A DNA stretch of 35,175 nucleotides, from positions 1 to 35,175 of IMG/VR virus record IMGVR_UViG_3300021962_000326. One strand, 5' to 3'. This DNA is from a virus. Under the pieces are notes generated by a model. The model did not search any database, was not told the origin of the DNA, and saw only the letters and a list, made by a program, of their open reading frames with translations. Within the stretch, counting starts at the first letter, position 1; the number at the start of each line of letters is the position of its first letter. Both the position numbers and the translations under genes were made by a program. Below, piece by piece: positions 28,290 to 35,175 of the stretch.

Positions 28290-28599
28290 ATTCCTGATTA
28301 ATCCAGTCCATAATTCTCGCCTCGCCAATCTCCGACCAAAATGGCAAACTCCTGTACCACACCCTCCAATCCTTATGCCCTTTGCTCATATTGCAACCGA
28401 AGCAACAGGCCACAAGGTTATTCATTTCGCTGCTGCCGCCCTTAGCCTTTGGCACCACATGATCCAGTGTTGGCGATCTACCTAGCGGCTCAAAACAATA
28501 CGCGCAGTGATAATTAAAGTGCAGCAACACCTGATCACGGAACCTTCGTTTTGCATCACGTTTACGTACAAGCTCGGTGCCATCAATGTGCTCAACCAC
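28288..28599 (-). CDS. HNH endonuclease
   Basis: The 103-residue protein has the full HNH core: Y-H-C-A-Y-C (Cys 32 and 35), L-D-H-V-V-P-K-A-K-G-G (catalytic His near 47), N-N-L-V-A-C-C-F-G-C-N (Asn 61, Cys 66 and 69). The two C-x2-C pairs hold structural zinc. Small free-standing HNH proteins in phages are homing enzymes or aid packaging. The position far from terminase favours homing or a free mobile gene. It lies between two terminators, so it seems to be an independent unit. No promoter of the GGGTATACTCC family precedes it. Confidence 0.9.
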   Translation of the reverse strand: MVEHIDGTELVRKRDAKRRFRDQVLLHFNYHCAYCFEPLGRSPTLDHVVPKAKGGSSEMNNLVACCFGCNMSKGHKDWRVWYRSLPFWSEIGEARIMDWINQE

Positions 28600-28630
28600 G
28601 CGGTAGCCACTGATTTTCTAAACGGTAGCC

Positions 28631-28813
28631 ATGACCACTGATATGAACTACTACATCAAGCTTCCCGACAGAACACGGGTCGGGCCATTCCGTACAGTTG
28701 GCGCCGTTCAGCTATGGGCTTACCAGCGTGGGTATCAGGAATTTTCTATACATTTCCTGCAGAGTCCTGATCTACCCAACGAGCTACGACACGAGCAAGG
28801 GCCAGATCACTAA
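28631..28813 (+). CDS. Small plus-strand protein between terminators
   Basis: The 60-residue frame is divergent from the HNH gene and starts at ATG 28631 (an ATG at 28643 is possible). It has Y-I-K-L-P-D-R-T-R-V-G-P-F-R-T-V-G-A-V-Q-L-W and a His-rich end. No family was recognised. Its stop lies 3 bp before the terminator of the opposite lysis unit. Confidence 0.55.
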   Translation: MTTDMNYYIKLPDRTRVGPFRTVGAVQLWAYQRGYQEFSIHFLQSPDLPNELRHEQGPDH

Positions 28814-28816
28814 GCA

Positions 28817-28847
28817 ATAAAAACCGCCCAGTGTCCAGCCAGGCGGT
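28817..28847 (-). terminator. Terminator of the lysis/dcd unit
   Basis: On the minus strand ACCGCC and GGCGGT form a perfect 6-bp stem (28847-28842 with 28828-28823) around a 13-base loop, followed by TTTTATT. It ends the minus-strand unit that closes with the deaminase gene. The plus strand has only a poor T-run, so the main direction is minus. Confidence 0.85.
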
Positions 28848-28872
28848 CTTCCTCATTCGTCCCCGTTTAAAT

Positions 28873-29424
28873 CTAGGGAGTTACAACGACGGAACCCTTA
28901 AAAGTTTCCCAAGATGGCATGACAGTTGTATGACCGTTGTAATGACCGATCTCGGCGTAGGACCGCTCAGGGTTGTCAGAAAGTGGCATGAAGACCATTT
29001 GACCAATTAGCAGGCCAGGCCACAACGCGACCTTATGCTTCTGCCGTACATTTTTAAGCTCAAGCGTCAGCCTGCTGCCATGCCACCCAGGATCACAAAA
29101 TCCGGCCAGCATGTGCTGAATGCCAGAGCGTGCACGGCTTGATTTCAGTACAAACTGCGCAGCAATCGCCGGGTCATCAGGCAGATTGAAGATCTCTTCC
29201 GTTTCGGCAAGGATGAATTCACCTGGCTGCAGCCAATACGGATCTTCCTTGGTATGCCCGGCAATGCTGTGCCTGATCAGCTCTGGCGTTTCCGATACCT
29301 CAAGCATGATGTTGTCACCCAAGGCCACGTCATAACTAGCCGGGTTAAGGCGCTCAGGATCAAACGGATGAATCAGCGCATGGCTTTGGCACAGTGCGCG
29401 AATCTCCGAATCAGGCAGCAGCAT
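28873..29424 (-). CDS. dcd: dCTP deaminase / dUTPase family enzyme
   Basis: The 183-residue protein makes dUTP (or dUMP) from dCTP for phage DNA synthesis. It matches the family start (L-L-P-D-S-E-I-R-A-L, P-A-S-Y-D-V-A-L-G), the middle (L-Q-P-G-E-F-I-L-A-E-T-E-E-I) and the active-site part K-S-S-R-A-R-S-G-I followed by A-G-F-C-D-P-G-W-H-G-S-R-L-T-L-E-L-K-N, where the Glu of L-E-L is the expected catalytic residue. Length fits Dcd. The gene directly follows the endolysin gene with no gap, an unusual place for a nucleotide enzyme. A terminator lies 25 bp after the stop. Confidence 0.9.
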   Translation of the reverse strand: MLLPDSEIRALCQSHALIHPFDPERLNPASYDVALGDNIMLEVSETPELIRHSIAGHTKEDPYWLQPGEFILAETEEIFNLPDDPAIAAQFVLKSSRARSGIQHMLAGFCDPGWHGSRLTLELKNVRQKHKVALWPGLLIGQMVFMPLSDNPERSYAEIGHYNGHTTVMPSWETFKGSVVVTP

Positions 29425-30480
29425 TCAGGCTCCGTAGTTCCAGCGGACTCTAGGACGCCCTGGCCGAATTCCAAGATGGATGAACGAAGGAGCACCATAT
29501 CCAAGGGAATATGGCCAATGAGCATCGGCCCACTTCTGCAGCTCATAGGTATTCACGCCTTCAATAAACCAATCAATCGCGCCCGTATCGGGTGCATCGT
29601 ATAAATGCTCCGACCGAGCCGATCCGCCAACCTCGGCGTTGATCTTCGCTGGCCTGTAGCCACTGGTGATGATCACAGGTTTGCCGCCAAACGCCGTACG
29701 CGCACGCTCAGCAAATTGACAAAGCATCAGCGCCGTATCGCATTGATGTTGCTTATTAAATCTTCTGGCCTCTTGGTTTAATGCCAGCTCACCGTATTTA
29801 ATGTTCGGCGTTACCTGAAAATTGAACGGCTTATCAGGCGTAAAACGCACATCATTTGTCAGTGGCTTAGTGCCTTTGAGGAACAGATCAAGTTCATCAC
29901 GCCGACGGCGTACCAAGCCTTCCAGCACTTTGCCGCCACCTTTGTTCCACCTCGGCAGCTCTTCCATCGCCACCTTTTGCGCATTTTCGCCATTGTTCAG
30001 GCGTTTACGCAACGTGCTATCCATCAACGCACCAGTGCCGACATTGAACGCAAAACTGATCAATGCACAACGCTGATTGTCTGTCAGCGGCACACGAATT
30101 TGCGAATCAACAGCACGGGCAAAACGCTCAACATCAGACAGAAGCAACGCCTCGGCATCAGCCTCTGTGATCTTCATTCCTTCCTTTACCGTTGGCCCGG
30201 TATGCCCATACCCAACAGTCGGTACACCAGCCGGGCAGATATAACCTTCAAGCCGCAAGCCTTCCCATTTTTTGATCAGATCAAGTGCAGGCTGTAGATC
30301 ACTTTCCTCTTGCTTGCCAGATTGGCTCCAAGTCTTAAACCACGCCTGATCACGGCCGAGGATATGTGGGTTTGCCTTATTGATCGCCTCCTCAAGCTCG
30401 CTAACGGCGGCCATCTGATGCGGTAAGCCTGCCTTGTAGAACCTGAACAGATCAATCAGGCGAATCTGATTCTGCGTCAT
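29425..30480 (-). CDS. Two-domain endolysin: GH24 lysozyme plus M15 peptidase
   Basis: The 351-residue protein has a ~55-residue helical N-terminal part, a GH24 muramidase (about 58-203) and an M15-type peptidase (about 215-351). The lysozyme shows W-E-G-L-R-L-E-G-Y and V-P-T-V-G-Y-G-H-T; Glu 73, Cys 82 and Thr 88 fit the E-8aa-(D/C)-5aa-T catalytic pattern. The peptidase has S-G-Y-R-P, V-G-G-S-A-R-S-E-H-L (His 292), G-A-I-D-W (Asp 303) and S-F-I-H-L-G-I (His 335), the expected zinc ligands. Both glycan and peptide bonds of the wall could be cut. No signal peptide or SAR segment is seen, so a holin is needed. Confidence 0.9.
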   Translation of the reverse strand: MTQNQIRLIDLFRFYKAGLPHQMAAVSELEEAINKANPHILGRDQAWFKTWSQSGKQEESDLQPALDLIKKWEGLRLEGYICPAGVPTVGYGHTGPTVKEGMKITEADAEALLLSDVERFARAVDSQIRVPLTDNQRCALISFAFNVGTGALMDSTLRKRLNNGENAQKVAMEELPRWNKGGGKVLEGLVRRRRDELDLFLKGTKPLTNDVRFTPDKPFNFQVTPNIKYGELALNQEARRFNKQHQCDTALMLCQFAERARTAFGGKPVIITSGYRPAKINAEVGGSARSEHLYDAPDTGAIDWFIEGVNTYELQKWADAHWPYSLGYGAPSFIHLGIRPGRPRVRWNYGA

Positions 30481-30733
30481 TGCTCCAAGGGGCGTGAATG
30501 CTCATGGCGCCACCAAGTAAGCGGCTGTCGCCAGTCTGCAGCGTATCGTCAATTTCGTGGTGCACAACAATAGGCTTCGGCTCTTCCGGTTGTGCCTGAT
30601 GCCACCTTTGCTCTTCACGGTCTAAGCGCGGCTTGAGCGTCTTTTCAAATTTGTAATCTTGGGCCCAACGGCGTAGATGATGCCGCCAGTCCTTATCGCC
30701 AAACCGCGCTAGCCATGCTGTATCGGCGTTCAA
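30452..30733 (-). CDS. Small protein between holin candidate and endolysin
   Basis: The 93-residue protein starts at TTG (30731-30733), overlapping the membrane gene stop as TTGA, and overlaps the endolysin start by 29 bases. It is basic and Trp-rich in the first half (D-K-D-W-R-H-H-L-R-R-W-A-Q-D-Y) and acidic in the second half. No signal or membrane segment is visible. The function is unknown; the position suggests a lysis-linked role. Confidence 0.55.
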   Translation of the reverse strand: MNADTAWLARFGDKDWRHHLRRWAQDYKFEKTLKPRLDREEQRWHQAQPEEPKPIVVHHEIDDTLQTGDSRLLGGAMSIHAPWSNDAESDSPD

Positions 30734-30867
30734 CGCTTTGGGAACAGCACCTTTAGCGCCTTAAGCAGCAGTTGCACCCAGCTATTTTCTTTGATCGGCA
30801 ACAGCGCAATAATCTCAGAGCCGGCGGCAATGATGATGGCCACAACAGCAGCGGTGGTGGGATCCAT
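30730..30867 (-). CDS. Small membrane protein, holin candidate
   Basis: The 45-residue protein has one membrane span (about 5-24, A-V-V-A-I-I-I-A-A-G) followed by P-I-K-E-N-S-W-V-Q-L-L-L-K and a basic end (F-P-K-R). Similar short proteins with an E-I-I...N-S-x-V-Q-L stretch are known to me from phage lysis regions. Location two genes before the endolysin supports a holin or pinholin role; not proven. Confidence 0.65.
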   Translation of the reverse strand: MDPTTAAVVAIIIAAGSEIIALLPIKENSWVQLLLKALKVLFPKR

Positions 30868-30899
30868 GAGGATTCAACGCTTTCTTTCAGTGTACGGCG

Positions 30900-31151
30900 T
30901 TATTTTTGCCTGCCAACCGTCATTTCGATTTGCCTAACCCTTCCCTCAAGATCAGCTAGTCGCTCTTTGCTGTCGTTCTTCAGTTCTTGAATATCAGCGG
31001 CGACCGTACTAACCGATTGATCGAGTTTGGCGACCTGCATAAAAAGACCGCCCAACCCAATGACCGCTGCGGTCAAAAGAGCTGGAACGGCTTGATTGAA
31101 CGGATTAGGTTGCTCAGGCGGCGCCGCGTACACCTCTTCGTGGCTGTCCAT
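30900..31151 (-). CDS. Membrane protein with coiled-coil tail, second holin candidate
   Basis: The ATG at 31149-31151 gives 83 residues (the frame is open to 31169). An N-terminal polar part with P-P-E-Q-P-N-P-F precedes one membrane span (about 23-41, L-L-T-A-A-V-I-G-L-G-G-L-F), then a coiled coil with Leu, Val and Ile heptads (V-A-A-D-I-Q-E-L-K, L-A-D-L-E-G-R-V-R-Q-I-E). Span then coiled coil could anchor a lysis complex; XhlA-like proteins have the reverse order. Confidence 0.6.
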   Translation of the reverse strand: MDSHEEVYAAPPEQPNPFNQAVPALLTAAVIGLGGLFMQVAKLDQSVSTVAADIQELKNDSKERLADLEGRVRQIEMTVGRQK

Positions 31152-31183
31152 TGTGAGGCATAACATCAACCCGTGCTTCTAAT

Positions 31184-31321
31184 TTAGCGACCTTGCCCGA
31201 TCAGCTTTTTCTTACCGCGACGACGCGGGCGGGAGTGTTGGCCGTAACCCTGAGAAGTTGTTTTTGGGCGGCCGGCTTTGTGGTCGACACGTCCCAGGGC
31301 GGTCTTGCTTTTTACTGCCAT
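31184..31321 (-). CDS. Tiny basic protein
   Basis: The 45-residue, Arg/Lys/Gly-rich protein starts at ATG 31319-31321, overlapping the previous stop as ATGA. It has K-S-K-T-A-L-G-R-V, H-K-A-G-R-P-K-T-T-S-Q-G and R-P-R-R-R-G-K-K-K. Similar small basic proteins with G-R-P-K-T-T-x-Q-G are familiar from phages. It is probably disordered and nucleic-acid binding. Confidence 0.65.
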   Translation of the reverse strand: MAVKSKTALGRVDHKAGRPKTTSQGYGQHSRPRRRGKKKLIGQGR

Positions 31322-31632
31322 CAGTTTGCCCAGGGAAGTCCAGCAGCCTTAGTCGGAGTGCGCTGCTCATTGATCTGGTTCAGCAACGCCTGGCCGATTT
31401 CCACTACCTTCTCGCTGCCGAGGGCTTCCTTGACCCACTCGATCACCTGTTCCTTGGTGAGATCGGCATACGGGATCAGATTCTCAGGGCGCTCAAAGCC
31501 GATGGACCCATAAGCACCAGCGGAGTAGGTGCCGTCATGCGCATCGACGGTGTAGTGAGCGGTGTAGACATAGCCATCGGCGGTCTCCCGCTCAAGATTG
31601 GCGATGTTCCAAGTGACGGTGAGATCGGACAT
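31321..31632 (-). CDS. DUF7936-like small protein, first gene of the lysis unit
   Basis: The 103-residue protein has a beta-rich first half (V-T-W-N-I-A-N-L-E-R-E-T-A-D-G-Y-V-Y-T-A-H-Y), G-S-I-G-F-E-R-P and a helical end with Q-V-I-E-W-V-K-E-A-L-G and G-L-P-W. This arrangement recalls the DUF7936 family of small phage proteins located near tail fibre genes; I am not sure of the name. It starts 161 bp after the fibre gene, in a new transcription unit behind a terminator. Confidence 0.6.
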   Translation of the reverse strand: MSDLTVTWNIANLERETADGYVYTAHYTVDAHDGTYSAGAYGSIGFERPENLIPYADLTKEQVIEWVKEALGSEKVVEIGQALLNQINEQRTPTKAAGLPWAN

Positions 31633-31653
31633 TGGCTTGGTGGTGTTGGGTGA

Positions 31654-31683
31654 AATGTACAGGTTTTGGGAAGTTGTTGCTAA
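31654..31683 (-). promoter_or_regulatory. Tentative promoter of the lysis unit
   Basis: On the minus strand TTAGCA (31683-31678) and TACATT (31659-31654) are 18 bp apart, both weak. The leader is again CA-rich (CACCCAACACCACCAAGCC). An 11-base palindrome CCAGTGACTGG (31688-31698) lies just upstream and could be an operator. Confidence 0.3.
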
Positions 31684-31721
31684 CTCCCCAGTGACTGGTG
31701 ACGTGGACTACTGGCTTTGCT

Positions 31722-31761
31722 CAAAAACGTGTCTGGCTGACAAAAAATGTGCCTGCCAGAC
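31722..31761 (-). terminator. Terminator after the tail fibre gene
   Basis: On the minus strand GTCTGGC (31761-31755) pairs perfectly with GCCAGAC (31737-31731) around a 17-base loop, then ACG and TTTTT. The loop is long, but an inner ACA/TGT pair could close it. It starts 33 bp after the fibre stop. Confidence 0.55.
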
Positions 31762-31793
31762 TCATGCTGCGCAAAACCAGTATCGAAGGGGAC

Positions 31794-34286
31794 TTAGATG
31801 CCTGCCGCAGTTAAGCGAGCCTCAAGACTTTCAATCTTGGCAACAGCTTCCTGTAACGCAGCCGTCAGCAGGGGCACCAGCTTGGATGGGTCGTATGTCT
31901 GAGGAAGGATTTTGCCATTGTCGTCAACAGCGTCCTTCTCGCCACCAACGGCATTCGGGAACACAGCTTGGACTTCATGGGCGATAAAGCCAATGTCTTC
32001 ATTGCCATTTTCGATCCAGTTGTACCTTACCGGCCGAAGTTGCTTGACGATTTCAATGCCGTCGTCGAAACTAACGACATTCTCCTTCAACCTGTAATCG
32101 GAGGAAGTAGCGTAGACAAGTTGACTTCCGTTGTAGTAAATCTCGCCCCTTGTGTTGCCGCCGGAACCTGTTGAGAATCTGGCTACATAGGCGTTGTTTG
32201 TGTCACTTGTGTTGGCTATGTAAATAGTTGGCTTTGTGTTTAGTGTCGTTTGAGCAGCGATTGCAAACTCACTCCCACCTAAAACTCCTAGTTTTTCTCC
32301 GCCAACAACAGGGGAATTACTGCTGTTGTGATTGATAAATACATCGCCATCCTGCGTAATCCTCATCCGCTCCGTCGGAGAACTCGCCCCATCCGCAGTA
32401 GTGGAGAACGTTAATGCGCCTGGGGTGTCACTCGTGCTGCCCCAAGTTCCATCGCTAATGCAACGGATACTAGCGGCAACAGTTCCATCATTGGCACCAA
32501 ATTGAATCCGACCTAGATCAGCACCAACGTTTGAGCCGATTGCTGCTGTCGCTAGCCCTCTGCGCAAATAGAGCACGCCTTCGGCGGCTGCAGAAGATGC
32601 GTCTCCTTGAACTTGCAGTAGAGAATTGCCCTGCCCACTAGACGTGCCAACTAAAAGGCGTCCCGAACTATCGCACCTGAATCGTTCGGTGTTATTAGTG
32701 TAAAACCGCATATTTGCGTTCCTGCGGTTCAAGAAGTACGTTTCTCCATCTGTCTCGTGGAGAATCTCTAGGCCATTGCCAAGTCCGAACCCGCTTGTTG
32801 AGTTGCTGATTTGAATTGCACTGTCGACGGATAATGTTCTGCCAGCCGTCGTAGTGCCAATCCCTACACGGCCTGTGGGGTCAATACGAATTGCATCTAC
32901 GGCAACACCCGCGTTATATGTCACAAAGTTGATCTTGCTGCTATTAGCACCATTTCTGGCTGCCACAAGTCGCATTGTGTCAGTAGCCCAATCAATCAAC
33001 GCGCCATCAGATGAAGTAAAAGAAGTGGCGTTAGAAGTAAGTCTTATCGCGCCAGCGACACTTAACCTTTCATCAGGGACACTGGACCCTATGCCTACGA
33101 GCCCTCCCGACGTGATGCGGACAAACTCATTGCTTGACGAAGCGCCAGTGCGAGTGCGGAAAATTAAATCGCCACTCGTAGCACCTGTCCGCTGAACAGA
33201 TAACCCCCACTCCGCGATATTACCTGATGTTCCAGCCCGTAAAACAATTCCGGCCTCGTTAGTACCGCTCGACTGATTTGTGTGTACGATTTGTTTATAG
33301 ATACTTGTCTGCGTTCCAAGAATTGCCCCCGTTGTGTAAGCGTTAGAACTATCAGTGTCACTAATATGCAGTCTTGCACTAGGTGCAGTATTAACTCCAA
33401 CATTCCCACTCGCGTCCACGAACAACCTGCCAGACCCACCAGTGCTGATGGCTACTTGGTCTGCGCCAGGTGAATAAATGCCGGTATTGGGATCACCAGT
33501 AAATGTCAGCGATGGTGCAGATGCGCTGCCAAGCGGCACACTGAATCGCTCGCTGCTGGTCCACGCATCGGTGGAATCGACCCAGTTGATCGTTTTATCG
33601 GTGGTGCCTTTCAGCGTGATGCCACCACCATCGGCCGTTACATCTGTAGGTGTTGCAACGTCACCAAGGATGACATTTTTATCCTCTACGACAAGATTTT
33701 GAGTATTGATATTTGTAGTAGTTCCATTTACTGTTAAATCCCCAGTGATGGTTACTGAAGAATCAAATGTTGCAGCTCCGGTTACATCGAGCGTGCCGGG
33801 AATATCAACGTTATCTGTCCATTCAACGCCAGTACCAGCGGCATCAGTCTGCAGAACTTGACGGGCAGCGCCATCAGCAAGCTTGCTAACAGCAATTTCA
33901 GCATTGGCGGCAATATCTGCGTTTGTGATGCTGGCGTTTCCGCCGACAACCACAGTTCCGCTCTGGTTCGGCAGCAGAATCGTGCGGTCTGCAGTCGGAT
34001 CGACCACGCCAAGTGTGGTTTCAAAGCCATCGGCAGTGCTGCCTTCAAACGTCAGCGTGCCAGTGGTGCCGATTTCTAAGTTGCCGAGAACCGTGCCACC
34101 GGAAACAATCGACGGGAAATAGGCAAGGCTGCCCCAGGTGCTAGAGCCATTGCCGATTTTAAATTTCTTGGTATCCGACTCCAGTCCCAGTTCGTTAGCG
34201 AGCAGTACCGGGTTTACGGATGTCCAGTTAGCAGCCGTATCAGCCCGAATCTGCAGGCGTACTTGAACTGTTGTTGGGGTTGTCAC
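31794..34286 (-). CDS. Tail fibre with self-cleaving S74 chaperone domain
   Basis: The 830-residue protein is the main receptor-binding fibre candidate. The N-terminus (R-L-Q-I-R-A-D-T-A-A-N-W-T-S-V-N-P) with F-K-I-G-N-G-S-S-T-W is the attachment/repeat module seen in many phage fibres. The long Gly/Ser/Thr-rich shaft has triple-helix-like repeats such as G-R-V-G-I-G-T. The C-terminal ~103 residues are an intramolecular chaperone: S-S-D-Y-R-L-K-E-N-V (cleavage Ser near residue 728), I-G-F-I-A-H-E-V-Q, then a coiled coil. It probably trims itself after trimerisation. The start is GTG at 34284-34286, overlapping the previous stop as GTGA. Confidence 0.85.
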   Translation of the reverse strand: MTTPTTVQVRLQIRADTAANWTSVNPVLLANELGLESDTKKFKIGNGSSTWGSLAYFPSIVSGGTVLGNLEIGTTGTLTFEGSTADGFETTLGVVDPTADRTILLPNQSGTVVVGGNASITNADIAANAEIAVSKLADGAARQVLQTDAAGTGVEWTDNVDIPGTLDVTGAATFDSSVTITGDLTVNGTTTNINTQNLVVEDKNVILGDVATPTDVTADGGGITLKGTTDKTINWVDSTDAWTSSERFSVPLGSASAPSLTFTGDPNTGIYSPGADQVAISTGGSGRLFVDASGNVGVNTAPSARLHISDTDSSNAYTTGAILGTQTSIYKQIVHTNQSSGTNEAGIVLRAGTSGNIAEWGLSVQRTGATSGDLIFRTRTGASSSNEFVRITSGGLVGIGSSVPDERLSVAGAIRLTSNATSFTSSDGALIDWATDTMRLVAARNGANSSKINFVTYNAGVAVDAIRIDPTGRVGIGTTTAGRTLSVDSAIQISNSTSGFGLGNGLEILHETDGETYFLNRRNANMRFYTNNTERFRCDSSGRLLVGTSSGQGNSLLQVQGDASSAAAEGVLYLRRGLATAAIGSNVGADLGRIQFGANDGTVAASIRCISDGTWGSTSDTPGALTFSTTADGASSPTERMRITQDGDVFINHNSSNSPVVGGEKLGVLGGSEFAIAAQTTLNTKPTIYIANTSDTNNAYVARFSTGSGGNTRGEIYYNGSQLVYATSSDYRLKENVVSFDDGIEIVKQLRPVRYNWIENGNEDIGFIAHEVQAVFPNAVGGEKDAVDDNGKILPQTYDPSKLVPLLTAALQEAVAKIESLEARLTAAGI

Positions 34287-34798
34287 TGGCTCGCGCCTCC
34301 GCCTTGCAAAATAAGCGTAGCTGTAACACTAGCGGTAGCGCAATCAAGCCTAAAAGGCTGGTAACCAGTAAATGCGAAGGATGTAAAAGGCGTTGTCACC
34401 CGAACATCAGCCGTTCCGTTATCCAAAATGTACGAGAGATTTACGCCATCAATGACGCGCAGGCTAAAACTGACGTTGTAATGAAGCCCAGTGTGCTCTT
34501 CCTCTGGTGCCGATGCGTAGCGATAGAGCGAACTTGGCGATACGACAGTTAAACCGCCCCAGATTTCCGTTGGAACTGTGAAATACTCAAAGGCTGCCTG
34601 AACGCCAAGGTAGTGCTGCCTAAGTGTTTCAACTTGAGCTTGGGTCAATCCCCGATAGACGATGCGCAGAACTTGATTGTTGACCGCTTTACTGTGGCGG
34701 AAACGAATAGGACCAGCAAAAGTAGAAACCTCGCTGATGTTGGCACGGCCCATATCAAAGCCGATTTCGTTTGGAACCAGCGTCGGAAATACGGTCAT
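34283..34798 (-). CDS. Tail tip-associated protein, paralog of its upstream neighbour
   Basis: The 171-residue protein resembles the one at 34795-35163. Both start with F-P-x-L-x-P, both have (Y)-x-G-L-T-Q-A-Q about 50 residues in, an H-Y segment soon after and a late Y-A-(S/K)-A-P. This copy has an extra ~45-residue C-terminal beta part. It would sit at the distal tail between the J-like tip and the fibre, perhaps as a fibre attachment plate. It overlaps both neighbours (ATGA and GTGA). Confidence 0.6.
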   Translation of the reverse strand: MTVFPTLVPNEIGFDMGRANISEVSTFAGPIRFRHSKAVNNQVLRIVYRGLTQAQVETLRQHYLGVQAAFEYFTVPTEIWGGLTVVSPSSLYRYASAPEEEHTGLHYNVSFSLRVIDGVNLSYILDNGTADVRVTTPFTSFAFTGYQPFRLDCATASVTATLILQGGGASQ

Positions 34799-35163
34799 AA
34801 CGTGTACGGCGCCACTAGCTCCAGCTCAACGCTAACGGAGATCACGTCAGGCGTATAGGTTGTGTCAGGTGCTTTTGCGTAGATCCAGCTGTAGCCAGAG
34901 GGGAATGTCAGCCCAGAGCCCAAAAGCGTGATTGCGTCCAGATCAAATGGGTCGAATCTTCCATGTAGCATGTAGTGACTTGTGATCTCAAAATGCTGCG
35001 CTTGTGTCAATCCAGTAAATCCAAGTCGTAGCGTGTAGCCGTTGACGACATTGGCGTGGCGCACCATCAGTTCGTCACCGTCAAGAGCACTCAGCGGTGT
35101 TGCTGGCGCGGCACCTGGCGTAAAGGTACGTGACTGAGGGTTTAGTGCTGGGAAATTAGCCAT
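34795..35163 (-). CDS. Tail tip-associated protein
   Basis: The complete copy of the gene truncated at the left contig edge encodes 122 residues. It shares F-P-A-L-N-P, F-T-G-L-T-Q-A-Q-H-F and Y-A-K-A-P with the 171-residue protein encoded next. The gene lies between the J-like tip gene (whose last codons run to 35175) and its paralog, so a role in the tail tip or fibre base is likely. It overlaps both neighbours by ATGA. Confidence 0.6.
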   Translation of the reverse strand: MANFPALNPQSRTFTPGAAPATPLSALDGDELMVRHANVVNGYTLRLGFTGLTQAQHFEITSHYMLHGRFDPFDLDAITLLGSGLTFPSGYSWIYAKAPDTTYTPDVISVSVELELVAPYTL

Positions 35164-35175
35164 CAGTTGTTTAAG
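34924..35175. repeat. Terminal redundancy, right copy
   Basis: Right copy of the 252-bp redundancy, aligned with 1-252 without gaps and with three silent differences. The last 13 bases (35163-35175) are the 3' end of the 812-residue tip gene, complete at 240-2678. Confidence 0.95.

Noticed and set aside
1-35175. tRNA genes, CRISPR arrays, integrase or attachment sites
   Set aside because: No cloverleaf, regular spaced repeat, recombinase motif or att-like repeat was recognised on either strand. The 252-bp terminal repeat is explained by genome closure.

Overview
The window is a tailed phage genome with siphovirus architecture, apparently complete. Bases 1-252 recur at 34924-35175 with three single-base differences, so the contig closes on itself and the non-redundant genome is about 34,923 bp. 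No integrase, CI/Cro-type repressor, DNA polymerase, tRNA, CRISPR array or IS element was recognised, so a lytic or simple life style is favoured but not proven. The host is not named by any gene. SD-less, CA-rich leaders, a DUF4055-type portal, a Sak3/DUF1071-like annealing protein and several small proteins reminiscent of cyanophage families suggest a picocyanobacterial (Synechococcus/Cyanobium-like) host from a metagenome; no psbA or other photosynthesis gene is present, so this is only an inference.

Minus-strand late block (19658 down to 1, continuing across the contig join from 35163 to 28873). In transcription order it holds an orphan ParB-like/adenine methyltransferase fusion, small and large terminase, two small genes behind a phage promoter, portal, MuF-type minor head protein, several small basic or acidic proteins, scaffold, major capsid, decoration protein, head-tail adaptor, three tandem paralogous ~80-residue proteins, neck and tail-completion proteins, major tail protein, a frameshifting tail chaperone pair (lambda G/GT type, slippery GGGAAAC), tape measure, DUF1833-like protein, J-like tip protein, two paralogous tip proteins and a tail fibre with a self-cleaving S74 chaperone. 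After a terminator comes the lysis/accessory unit: small proteins, holin candidates, a two-domain endolysin (GH24 lysozyme plus M15 peptidase) and a dCTP deaminase, closed by a strong terminator. An HNH endonuclease gene lies just beyond. Two small plus-strand genes interrupt the head block.

Plus-strand early block (19874-28263). It begins next to a 10-bp-periodic TTCCCG triplet and a possible RHH-type replication organiser, then carries a recombination set (PD-(D/E)XK exonuclease, RusA resolvase, Sak3-like annealing protein), DNA-binding proteins with NUMOD/HTH and Cys-cluster modules, and many small unknown genes packed with ATGA overlaps. It ends at a GNRA-loop terminator at 28270.

The most striking regulatory signal is a repeated promoter module. 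Three sites (21961, 24010 and, on the minus strand, 16757) share GGGTATACTCC with a 17-bp spaced -35 element, followed at about the expected transcription start by a short GC hairpin, two of them with an identical GCGA loop. A fourth promoter (25871) has one mismatch in the motif and no hairpin. One of these promoters drives a single 54-residue membrane-protein gene that is closed at once by a perfect UUCG-loop terminator.
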